Under the pieces are notes generated by a model, which did not search any database, was not told where the DNA came from, and was given only the letters and a program-made list of their open reading frames with translations. Source: Humidesulfovibrio mexicanus (GTDB lineage: Bacteria > Desulfobacterota > Desulfovibrionia > Desulfovibrionales > Desulfovibrionaceae). Taken from it: a stretch of DNA of 64,000 bases. Positions 44,683 through 52,766 of this stretch are shown here, in pieces. The stretch covers positions 115,208 to 179,207 of the forward strand of contig NZ_FZOC01000008.1 of the NCBI RefSeq assembly GCF_900188225.1, given 5' to 3'. A program made the translations under genes and the position numbers. The number at the start of each line of letters is the position of its first letter. The first letter of the stretch is position 1.

Positions 44683-46626
44683 CTAGTCGGCGTCCTCCAG
44701 CATGGAAAGGTCGCCCGGAGACTCCCCGGTTTCCTGGGCCTTGAGCACCCGGCGCAGGATCTTGCCGCTTCTGGTGCGCGGCAGACTGTCGCGGAACTCC
44801 ACGCCCTTGATCACCGCCACCGGCCCCAGCTCCTTGCGCATGTGGTTTTGCAGCTCCAGAATCAGCTCGTCGGACGGGGCTACCCCCTGGTTCAGGATGA
44901 TGAAGGCCTTGGCCGCCTCGCCCTTGATCTTGTCCGGCACGCCGATGATCGCGGCCTCGGCCACGGCGGGGTGCGCGCGGAAGGCGTTCTCCAGCTCCGC
45001 GGTGCCCAGCCGGTGCCCGGCGATGTTCAGCACGTCGTCGGCGCGGCCCTCGATCCAGAGGAACCCGTCCTCGTCGCGCTTGGCCACGTCGCCCGCCAGA
45101 TATTTGCCGGGGAAGCGCGCAAAGGACTCCGCAAAGCGCTCGCGCCCGGCGCCGCCCGCTTTCGCGGAGGGGTCGAAGACCCCGGTCATCATGGCCGGCC
45201 AGGGCCGGGTGATGACGAGCAGTCCCCCCTTGCCCGGCGGGACGCTTGCGCCCTCGCGGTCCACCACGTCCACCTCCACGCCGGGCAGGGGCTTGGTCAC
45301 GCTGCCGGGCTTCAAAAGCGAGATGGGCAGCGGCGAGATCATGAACATGCCGGTTTCCGTCTGCCACCAGGTGTCCAGCAGCGGGCATTCCCCCCGGCCG
45401 ATGTGCCGGTAGAACCACAGCCAAGTTTCCGGGCCGATGGGCTCGCCCACGGTGCCTAAGAGGCGCAAGGTGGAGAGGTCGTGCATACGCGGGTACTGCG
45501 GCCCGAAACGCATGAGCATCCGTATGAGCGTGGGCGCGGTGTAGAAGATGGTCACCCCGTATTTGCTGACGATGTGCCACATGCGGTCGGCCTGCGGGTA
45601 GTTGGGGTGGCCTTCGTAGATGAGCGTGGTGGTGCCCGCCAGAAGCGGGCCGTAGACCACGGCGCTGTGCCCGGTTATCCAGCCCAGGTCCGCCGTGCAC
45701 CAGAAAATGTCCGTGGGCTTGATGTCGAAGACATGGGTGAGGGTGCGGTGCACGCCCACCATATAGCCGCCGTGGCAATGGCTCACCACCTTGGGCGCGC
45801 CGGTGGCGCCGCTGGTGTGCAGCAGAAAGAGCGTGTCGTTCGCGTCCATCACCTCGGCGGGCGATTCCGGCCGCTCGCGGCGCACCACGTCGTCGTACCA
45901 GTAATCGCGGCCCTCCTGCATGTCGGTGTCCACCTTGGCGCGGTGCACCACCACCACGGAGTCCACGCAGTCGGCGCTGCCGCCCACAAGGGCTTCGTCC
46001 ACCACGGGCTTGAGCTTGATGATCTGCCCGTTTCTGTAGAAGCCGTCGGCTGTGACCACGAGCTTGGCCTCAACGTCCTTGATGCGCTGCCTGAGCGCCC
46101 TGGCGGAAAAGCCCGCGAACACGAGGGAGTGCGGCGCGCCGATGCGCGCGCAGGCCAGCATGGCGATGACGGCCTCGGGCAGGGGCGGCATGTAGATGAT
46201 GACGCACTCGCCCTTTTTGACGCCCAGGGTGCGCAGGGCTCCGGCGAAGCGGTTCACCTCGCGGTAGAGCTCGTAATAGGTGTACTTGCGGGAATCTCCG
46301 GGTTCGCCCTCCCAGATGAGCGCCAGCTTGTTCTTGTTGGCGGTCTCTATGTGGCGGTCCAGGCAGTTGTACACGATGTTGCAGCGCGCGCCGGGGAACC
46401 AGCGGCAGAAGGGCGCGTCCGAGTCGTCCAACACGCGGTCCCACTTCTTGTACCAGTCCAGTTCGTCGGCGGCCTCCTCCCAGTAGCCCAGTGGGTCGTG
46501 GGCGGCCTGGCGCCGGAAGGCCTCCAGCTCCTGGGGGTTCACGTTGGCCTCTATGACCAGTTGGGGCAGGGGCCGGAACACGCGCAGCTCCTGCGCCAGG
46601 CTGTCCAGGGTTCCGCTGTTGTCCAT
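44683..46626 (-). CDS. acs: Acetyl-CoA synthetase (AMP-forming)
   Basis: 647 residues, the usual length. ATG 46626 follows AAGGAGG. The Acs-specific N-terminus (WYKKWDRVLDDSDAPFCRWF) and the WWQTETG motif are clear. The C-terminal domain has the catalytic, acetylatable lysine in RTRSGKILRRVL. The adenylation loop reads TSGATGAPKVVSH, differing from the common SGSTGKPKGV in the loop Lys and in PKV, so another short acyl substrate is possible. It converts acetate, CoA and ATP to acetyl-CoA. It is monocistronic as far as can be seen. Confidence 0.93.
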   Translation of the reverse strand: MDNSGTLDSLAQELRVFRPLPQLVIEANVNPQELEAFRRQAAHDPLGYWEEAADELDWYKKWDRVLDDSDAPFCRWFPGARCNIVYNCLDRHIETANKNKLALIWEGEPGDSRKYTYYELYREVNRFAGALRTLGVKKGECVIIYMPPLPEAVIAMLACARIGAPHSLVFAGFSARALRQRIKDVEAKLVVTADGFYRNGQIIKLKPVVDEALVGGSADCVDSVVVVHRAKVDTDMQEGRDYWYDDVVRRERPESPAEVMDANDTLFLLHTSGATGAPKVVSHCHGGYMVGVHRTLTHVFDIKPTDIFWCTADLGWITGHSAVVYGPLLAGTTTLIYEGHPNYPQADRMWHIVSKYGVTIFYTAPTLIRMLMRFGPQYPRMHDLSTLRLLGTVGEPIGPETWLWFYRHIGRGECPLLDTWWQTETGMFMISPLPISLLKPGSVTKPLPGVEVDVVDREGASVPPGKGGLLVITRPWPAMMTGVFDPSAKAGGAGRERFAESFARFPGKYLAGDVAKRDEDGFLWIEGRADDVLNIAGHRLGTAELENAFRAHPAVAEAAIIGVPDKIKGEAAKAFIILNQGVAPSDELILELQNHMRKELGPVAVIKGVEFRDSLPRTRSGKILRRVLKAQETGESPGDLSMLEDAD

Positions 46627-46787
46627 GTGCGTGTCCTCCTTGGGCGGCGGCGGGGGGCGTGCCGCGCCACAGGGCCAGGGCGTCCCGCGTCGTGGCGGGC
46701 CGCATGACGGTTCATATACACCAGCGCGCCCGGCTTCGCGTTCCGCCATTCGACGGACGGCGGCGCAGGCGCGGTGAATGGCCCGGG

Positions 46788-47705
46788 CTAGAAGCCCAGC
46801 ACCTGCTTCAGGCTTGCGATGCGCCTGCGGCTGATGGGCAGCTCGATGCGCGTTCTGCCCGCCGTGCGCAGCATGAAGTTGCTGCCCGGCAGCGACGCGA
46901 TCTCCGTCACCATGTCCAGGTTCACCAGGTACTTGCGGTGCACGCGGAAGAAGCGGTGCGGGGCCAGGCGCTCCTCCAGGTACTTCACGCGGTAGCTGGT
47001 GAGATATTTCTGCTGCGCGGTGTGTACGTAGGAATAGTCCTCGTAGGCCTCCACGAACACAATCTGCCCGTAGGGCACCAGGAACATGCGCCCGTCCTGG
47101 GAGACCGCCAGCTTCTCTATCTCCGGGGTGCGGGTCTGGTTGGTGTCCCAGGCCTGTTTCAGGGCGGAGAGGAAATGCTCCTGCTCGTCGTCCTCAAGGG
47201 GCAGGGACACGGTCCTGCCCTCGCCCTCGGCCCAGCCTCCATACCCGTCCGGCCCGCCGGGGCCGGAGTCGAAGCCGGGGGCCGGGGGCGCGGCCTCGGA
47301 CCAGGTAGCGGGCATGGGCACTTCGCGGAAGCGGGCCTTGAACTCGGAGAGCTTGGCCAGGGTCTTTTGCACGCGTTCTTCCGGTGCGGGCCAGATGAGG
47401 TAGTCCGTGGCGCCCTGCTCGATGGCCGCGTACGCGTGGACCTCGCTGCCCGCCAAAAACACCAGCGCGGGCTTGTTCTTGCGTCCGGAGAGCATCTGCG
47501 CCAGCTCCAGGCCGGAGACCCCGCCGGGCAAGTCCAGGCCCACGAACAGCGCGCCGTAGGGGATGGCCTCGATGAGCTCCATGGCCTCGAAGGCGGTCAC
47601 CGCCTCGCCCAGCACGGAGAGGAAGCCCGCGCCGGAGAGCGCCCGGCGCAGGTCGCGGCGGACGATGGGGTCGGGGTGCAGCAGAAGCGTCTTGAGCTTG
47701 GCCAT
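46788..47705 (-). CDS. LytTR-type response regulator with degenerate receiver
   Basis: 305 residues. The receiver covers residues 1-120: the phosphoacceptor Asp may be in LFVGLDLPGG, but the usual Thr is Ala (VFLAGSE) and the Lys-Pro pair is replaced by Trp-Pro (DYLIWPAPEERV). A flexible Gly/Pro/Glu-rich linker of about 60 residues follows. The C-terminal LytTR DNA-binding domain is well kept (IVFVEAYEDYSYVHTAQQKY, then FFRVHRKYLVNLDMV and ELPISRRRIASLKQVL). Phosphorylation control is doubtful; it may respond by other means. Confidence 0.88.
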   Translation of the reverse strand: MAKLKTLLLHPDPIVRRDLRRALSGAGFLSVLGEAVTAFEAMELIEAIPYGALFVGLDLPGGVSGLELAQMLSGRKNKPALVFLAGSEVHAYAAIEQGATDYLIWPAPEERVQKTLAKLSEFKARFREVPMPATWSEAAPPAPGFDSGPGGPDGYGGWAEGEGRTVSLPLEDDEQEHFLSALKQAWDTNQTRTPEIEKLAVSQDGRMFLVPYGQIVFVEAYEDYSYVHTAQQKYLTSYRVKYLEERLAPHRFFRVHRKYLVNLDMVTEIASLPGSNFMLRTAGRTRIELPISRRRIASLKQVLGF

Positions 47706-47849
47706 GGGCGGGCGAATCCCGGCTGCGGTTTGCCCCCCGCCGCTGCAGGGGGCGAATGGACGGAAGCCTCACAGGCGCTTGTGCCGCAAAACATGCCCCG
47801 GCGCAAGGCCGGGTTGCGCCGCCGTGCGGCGTGTTGTACGCTTGGCGGC

Positions 47850-48626
47850 ATGAATCAAGCGCCACGCTCCCGCATCGCCGTCATCTCCGACGTGCACGGC
47901 AACCTGGAGGCCCTGAAGGCCGTCTTGGCCGACATCGACGCTTCGGCGTCCGGCAAGGACCAGGGAGTCCCGCGCATCTTGAACCTGGGCGACATGGTGG
48001 GCTACGGGCCGGAGCCCGACGCCTGCGTGAAGCTGCTTGCCGCGCGGGGGGCCGAAAGCGTGTTGGGCAACCACGAGCACGGCCTGCTGGAAGCCCAGGC
48101 CCGCAGCTGGTTCAATCCGCAAGCGCGCAAGGCTCTGGACCGCACGCGCGCGCTTCTGTCCGAGGAAGCGCTCATGAGCTTCCGCACCCTGCCGCGTACG
48201 CGGGAGGCTGAAGGCGCGCTGTTCGTGCACGGCTGCCCGCCGGGGCTGGTGTCGAAGTATCTGTACGAGTTGGACGACGAGGCCCTGCGCGAGGCCTTTG
48301 GCCTGTATCCCCACCGCCTGTGCTTCGTGGGCCACACGCACGAGCTGCAGCGGGTGAGCCTGCAGCCCGGCGGCCGGATCGAGCGCAAGGCCCTGGGCAA
48401 GGGCGTCATGGAGCTGGACCCCGCCGCCCGGCACATCATCAACGCCGGGGCCGTGGGCCAGCCGCGCGATGGCGGCAACAAGGCCAAGTATCTGCTTTGG
48501 GAGCCCGCCGCGCCCGGCGCGCCCGACCGCATCGAGGTGCGCCGCGTGGCCTACGACATCGCCAAGACCGCCGCGGCCATCATCGAGAAGGGGCTGCCCG
48601 CGGTCTACGCCGACCGGCTCTGGTAG
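47850..48626 (+). CDS. Calcineurin-type metallophosphoesterase (YfcE/DUF2436-like)
   Basis: 258 residues. The dinuclear-metal motifs are complete: AVISDVHGNLEAL (D-x-H), LGDMVGYGPEPDAC (GD), VLGNHEHG (GNH) and LFVHGCPPG with FVGHTHEL (GHxH). Members hydrolyse phosphomonoesters, phosphodiesters or diadenosine polyphosphates. Its stop overlaps the convergent regulator gene by 22 bases. Confidence 0.9.
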   Translation: MNQAPRSRIAVISDVHGNLEALKAVLADIDASASGKDQGVPRILNLGDMVGYGPEPDACVKLLAARGAESVLGNHEHGLLEAQARSWFNPQARKALDRTRALLSEEALMSFRTLPRTREAEGALFVHGCPPGLVSKYLYELDDEALREAFGLYPHRLCFVGHTHELQRVSLQPGGRIERKALGKGVMELDPAARHIINAGAVGQPRDGGNKAKYLLWEPAAPGAPDRIEVRRVAYDIAKTAAAIIEKGLPAVYADRLW

Positions 48627-49696
48627 CCGGAAAACAGCGGAAAGCGCACCGCGGCCACAGCGCCGCCCAGCGGGCCGTCGCCCAGCTCCATGCAGCCCTC
48701 CAACTGCTCCGCAGCCGCCTTCAGGCATTGCAGCCCGAAGCAGCGGCGGCAAAGCTCCTGCACCTCTCCGCAAAAGCCTCGGCCGTTGTCGGACACCCGG
48801 AGCACGGCCTGGCCGTCCTCCTCCGTGAGCGACACGCGGACCGTTGCGCCGTCCCCGTTCCCGCCGCCGTTCCAATGGGGGGGGAAGGCGTGGCGGATGG
48901 CGTTGGTGAGGGCCTCGGCCAGGAAGATGCCGCAGGGAATAACCTGTCCGGGCAAAAGGGGCAGGGGCTCCACGTCCAGCTCCAGGGCGAGCGGGGCCTG
49001 GGGCGGCGGGGGAGACTGGGCCTGGAACAGCGCCTCGGCCAGGCGTTCCACATGGGCCTTGGCGTCCACCATGCTCTCCGGCCCGCCGAAGAGCATGGCC
49101 TCGTGCGCGCGGGCCAGGGCCAGCACGCGGGCGCCCGCATCGGCCAGGGCGTGCCGGGCCTTGGCGTCCGTGGCCTGAATCTCCTGGATGCGCAACATGC
49201 TGTGCAGCAGCGAAAAGCTGTTCTTGATGCGGTGGTGGGCCTCGCGCAGGCGGAAGGGGGCGGCGGGGTCGTTGTGCACGCGCAGGGCCAGGGCCATTTC
49301 TATGGCCGCGCGCACCTGGGTGTTCTGGCAGGGCTTGATCAGGTACGCGGCGGGCAGGGCGCGGCGGGCGCGGCGCAGGAACTGCTCCTCCCCGTGGGCC
49401 GAAAGCAGCACCACCGGGATGTTGAGCTCGCGCTGTATGGCCGCGCAGGCGTCCAGCCCGTCGGACGGGGCGTCCATGTCGGGATCCCCGGCGCCGCCGG
49501 GCATGACGATGTCCATGAGCACGAGATCGGGCCGGAGGGTCCTGGCCATGTCCACCGCCTGGCTTGCCGTTGCGGCCACCCCGGCCAGGGCGTAGCCCTC
49601 GGACTCCAGCAGCTCGCCGATCTGCATGGCGATGATGGTCTCGTCGTCGGCCACCAGGATGCGCGGGCGGCTGCGGGACGTGTCGATGACGCTCAT
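48605..49696 (-). CDS. Receiver plus HisKA_2-type histidine kinase
   Basis: 363 residues. The receiver (residues 12-140) is intact: ADDETIIAMQ, phosphoacceptor in LVLMDIVMP and LIKPCQNTQVR with its lysine. A HWE/HisKA_2 kinase follows, with phospho-acceptor in REAHHRIKNSFSLLHSML and ATP-binding IFLAEALTNAIRHAF and VSDNGRGF. This RR-HK order resembles PdtaS/ethanolamine-type regulators reversed. A partner RNA-binding ANTAR protein was not found nearby. Confidence 0.88.
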   Translation of the reverse strand: MSVIDTSRSRPRILVADDETIIAMQIGELLESEGYALAGVAATASQAVDMARTLRPDLVLMDIVMPGGAGDPDMDAPSDGLDACAAIQRELNIPVVLLSAHGEEQFLRRARRALPAAYLIKPCQNTQVRAAIEMALALRVHNDPAAPFRLREAHHRIKNSFSLLHSMLRIQEIQATDAKARHALADAGARVLALARAHEAMLFGGPESMVDAKAHVERLAEALFQAQSPPPPQAPLALELDVEPLPLLPGQVIPCGIFLAEALTNAIRHAFPPHWNGGGNGDGATVRVSLTEEDGQAVLRVSDNGRGFCGEVQELCRRCFGLQCLKAAAEQLEGCMELGDGPLGGAVAAVRFPLFSGYQSRSA

Positions 49697-49778
49697 GGTC
49701 CTCCCTTGCGCGGGCCTGCCGGGCCGCGCCGACGGAGTTGCTGCGGGTGGCGCGCCGCCTCCGCCTGCCGCATAGGCC

Positions 49779-50756
49779 CTAGCCGAGCGGCACGGGCCGC
49801 CCGGCCAGGCGCTCGGCCAGGCGCATGGTCAGAAGCGCGCCGTCCAAATCCTGCGAGGGCGGGGCCAGACGGCCCGTGCGCACCATGTCCGCAAAGGCGG
49901 CCAGCTGTCCGGCGAAGCCCGCCTTGAGGCCCTTTTCCGCGGCGTCGGGCGTGATGTCCCGCACCGTTCCATCGGCAAAAATCGCGCGGCCGGTTTCCAG
50001 CGGCCGGAACTCCACGCTCACGCCCTCTCCCTTGAGCACCACGCCCCAGCCGCCCGGCGAGTGCCAGTTGGCCGCGTAGGATCCCAGGGTTCCTCCGGGG
50101 AAGCGCAGGCAGGCCGCGAACTGGTCGCCCAGGGGCTCGCGCAGGCTGGCGGAGAAGGCGCAGACCTCCTCGGGTTCGCCCCCGAAGTGGCGCAACAGGT
50201 CGATGGTGTGCGTGGCGTTGGCGAAAATCCAGGCCCGCAGCACCTCCTCGCTGAAGCGTCCCGAGGAGCGGGCCAGGGCCATGCGCTCGCTGCCCTCCAC
50301 ATGCACGGCCAAAAGCCGTCCGCGTTCGCGGAGGATTTCCAGCCCCTTGGCGAACACCGAGTAGTGGCGGCGGTTGAAGCCCACCATGCCGGGCACGCCC
50401 GCCCGACGCGCGGCCAGGGCCACTGCTTCGGCCTCGGCCACGCACAGGCCCACGGGTTTTTCCAGAAACAGCGGCAGGCGCAGGCCCAGGCAGTCCAGGG
50501 CCACCTGGGCCACGGCCTGGGGCGAGACCAGGATCATGAGGGCGTCCGGCCGGGCCGCCTGCGCCAGTTCGGCGGGGCTGTCGGCCACCAGCGGCACGCC
50601 GAATTCATCGGCCAGGACTTGTGCCTTGTCCCGCGTGCGCGAGGCGATTCCCACGGCCGCAACGCCGGGATTTTGGGCAATGGCGAGCAGATGCTGCCGG
50701 GCGATGAGCCCGGCGCCGATCAGGCCGACGCGGAGGGTTTTTTGGGGGGCGGGCAT
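49779..50756 (-). CDS. Gfo/Idh/MocA-family NAD(P) oxidoreductase
   Basis: 325 residues. The Rossmann site is RVGLIGAGLIARQHLLAI and the catalytic EKP motif is present as FLEKPVGLCVAEAEA. GFNRRHYSVF and the C-terminal alpha/beta domain fit sugar dehydrogenases. It is third of three co-directional genes after the cytidylyltransferase and another Gfo/Idh gene (17-bp gap), probably for a nonulosonic or related activated sugar used in glycosylation. Confidence 0.88.
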   Translation of the reverse strand: MPAPQKTLRVGLIGAGLIARQHLLAIAQNPGVAAVGIASRTRDKAQVLADEFGVPLVADSPAELAQAARPDALMILVSPQAVAQVALDCLGLRLPLFLEKPVGLCVAEAEAVALAARRAGVPGMVGFNRRHYSVFAKGLEILRERGRLLAVHVEGSERMALARSSGRFSEEVLRAWIFANATHTIDLLRHFGGEPEEVCAFSASLREPLGDQFAACLRFPGGTLGSYAANWHSPGGWGVVLKGEGVSVEFRPLETGRAIFADGTVRDITPDAAEKGLKAGFAGQLAAFADMVRTGRLAPPSQDLDGALLTMRLAERLAGRPVPLG

Positions 50757-50773
50757 GGGGGATTCTCGCCTTC

Positions 50774-51841
50774 TCAGGTTATGGGCACGTCAAGGGCGAG
50801 CCCTGCGCCGGAAAGGGGCAGGGCCACGCGCGCGCCGCGGTTTTGCGAGGACAGGTGCGCGCCCAGCACCACATCCACGGACTCCACGCCCGCCGCCACC
50901 GTGGGCTGGGCAAAGGGGCCCACGAGATCGGCCAGGCAGTCGCGGGTGGCCTGCACGATGTCCAGCGCCGGGCCGTGGTCCAGGGGCACGGGCTCTGGCA
51001 GCACCAGCCGGGTCTTGACCACGCCGCGCTGGTCGGCCGGGCGGGCCTTGGCCCTGGCCGCTCCGGCCGGGGGCGGGTCGTAGTCGTCGGTCTCGGCCAC
51101 GCCCTCGGTGCCCACCACCATGCAGCGCGAGGCCCTGGGCACGTCCTCCGAGAGTTCGAAATCGCCCGTGAAGCGCCAGCCGTCCGCGCACTCGAAGCCC
51201 ACGCTCACTTGGCCGCCGGGATCGAAGAACTGCGGCCCGCGCACGTTGGGCGCGGGGTTCTCCGTCAGCTCCGCGCTCACCCACACCGGGCGCGCGTCAA
51301 AGAGCCAGGCCGCGTAGTCGAAATAGTGCAGGCCCACGCAGCCCACGCCGCCGCCGCCCACCACGGACCAGAAGCGCCTGGGGCGGCCCACCAGCCCGGC
51401 GCGCAGGGCGTTCCGGAACAGCAGGCAGCGCGTGAGGAAGCGGCGGCAAAGGTTTACGGCCAGGCGCGTGCCCGCGGCCTCGCAGGCGGCGGCCATTTCC
51501 CGCGCCGCGGCCCCGCTGGTGCTCATGGGCTTTTCGCACAGCACAAAGGGAATTTTGGCCTCTGCCGCGGCCAGCACGATGTCGCGGTGGCTGGGGCCGT
51601 TGGTGGCCACGCACAGCAGGTCCACCCCCCCGGCGGCGAGAGCCTCGCGCCAGTGGGCATGGGCGGCAGGGGCGGCGAAACCGGCCTGCGCGCGCGCGGC
51701 GGCGAATTCCTGCGCGGCCGCGATGTTCATGTCGCACACGGCCGTGGTGCGCACGCCCAGGTCCGCAAGGCCGTCCAGGGCGGCCACATGCCGCCTGCCC
51801 ATGCCGCCCAGTCCGATGACGGCGGCGCGAATGTCCTTCAT
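50774..51841 (-). CDS. Gfo/Idh/MocA-family NAD(P) oxidoreductase
   Basis: 355 residues. AAVIGLGGMGRRHVAALDGL is the dinucleotide-binding site and FVLCEKPMSTSGAAAREMA has the catalytic lysine. CRRFLTRCLLFRNAL lies where the family has the substrate-binding RR or RF pair. It is 12 bp after the cytidylyltransferase gene and 17 bp before the other dehydrogenase, so the three form one operon. Confidence 0.88.
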   Translation of the reverse strand: MKDIRAAVIGLGGMGRRHVAALDGLADLGVRTTAVCDMNIAAAQEFAAARAQAGFAAPAAHAHWREALAAGGVDLLCVATNGPSHRDIVLAAAEAKIPFVLCEKPMSTSGAAAREMAAACEAAGTRLAVNLCRRFLTRCLLFRNALRAGLVGRPRRFWSVVGGGGVGCVGLHYFDYAAWLFDARPVWVSAELTENPAPNVRGPQFFDPGGQVSVGFECADGWRFTGDFELSEDVPRASRCMVVGTEGVAETDDYDPPPAGAARAKARPADQRGVVKTRLVLPEPVPLDHGPALDIVQATRDCLADLVGPFAQPTVAAGVESVDVVLGAHLSSQNRGARVALPLSGAGLALDVPIT

Positions 51842-51853
51842 GGTTCCTCCGCT

Positions 51854-52558
51854 TCAGGCCAGGCGTCCGGCCTTGCGCAGCATCAGTTCGCAAATCTCGA
51901 AATCCAGCAGGCTGTCCACGTCCAGGGAGCGCTCGCGCGGCATCAGGTAGGCGCGCGTCTCCGGGGTCAGGTAGCTTCTGGTCCTGGCCAGCCAGGCGCA
52001 GTCGGCCACGTACACGGCCCCGTTGGGCGTCACCACCTGGGGCAGGTCCTGCCTGCGGGTGTGGAAGCGCTCCTGGGGAATCACCGGGGCCATGCGCTTG
52101 CCCGCGTCCATGGTGAACATGTAGTAGGGGCTCTTTTCGGCCTCGCTGACGCTGATCATGCAGGGGCCCGCCTCGTCCAGGCAGGCGGCGATGCAGCCGT
52201 CGATGTCCTCCACCGTGCGCAGGGGCGAGGTGGGCTGGAGCAGCACCACGTAATCGAAGGCCTCCGGCCCGAGGGCTGCCACCGCGTGCAGCACCGGGTC
52301 CACGCCGGGGGTGTCGTCCTGGGCCAGCTCCGCCGGGCGCACGAAGGGGGTTTCGGCTCCGTGGGCGCGCGCCACGGCCAGAATGCCCTCGTCGTCCGAG
52401 GACACGATGAGCCGGTCGATGAAGGCCGAGCGCCTGCCCTCGCGGATGCTCCAGGCGATGAGCGGCAGGCCGCCGAGGTCGCGGATGTTCTTGCCCGGCA
52501 GGCCCTTGCTGCCGCCACGGGCGTTGATGGTGGCCAGGATGCGCCTGCCCTTGTACAT
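51854..52558 (-). CDS. Acylneuraminate cytidylyltransferase (NeuA/LegF/PseF-like)
   Basis: 234 residues from ATG 52558 with GGAGGT upstream. INARGGSKGLPGKNIRDLGG is the nucleotide-binding signature of CMP-sialate synthetases, and VVLLQPTSPLRT and the DVDSLLDFEICE metal/sugar region follow. It activates a nine-carbon (sialic, legionaminic or pseudaminic) or KDN-like sugar with CTP. No synthase (NeuB) or epimerase is visible next to it. Combined with the two dehydrogenases, it suggests supply of a sugar for flagellin or LPS. Confidence 0.9.
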   Translation of the reverse strand: MYKGRRILATINARGGSKGLPGKNIRDLGGLPLIAWSIREGRRSAFIDRLIVSSDDEGILAVARAHGAETPFVRPAELAQDDTPGVDPVLHAVAALGPEAFDYVVLLQPTSPLRTVEDIDGCIAACLDEAGPCMISVSEAEKSPYYMFTMDAGKRMAPVIPQERFHTRRQDLPQVVTPNGAVYVADCAWLARTRSYLTPETRAYLMPRERSLDVDSLLDFEICELMLRKAGRLA

Positions 52559-52766
52559 GATGCGACCTCCGCTGCGCGCCGTGTCGGCACGGACCGTTAG
52601 GGTCCGCCGTAAAACTGTGCGGTATCCTAGCCTGTTTGCCCATGGCCCGCAATGCCGCCCGGTCCGCGCCCGTTGCGCAACGATTTCCTTGCGCACGGGC
52701 CGCGCTTTCGCTACCGTCTACAGTGTCGCAAACCGGCGTCTTTCCCCTTATGCACTGGAGACGGCC

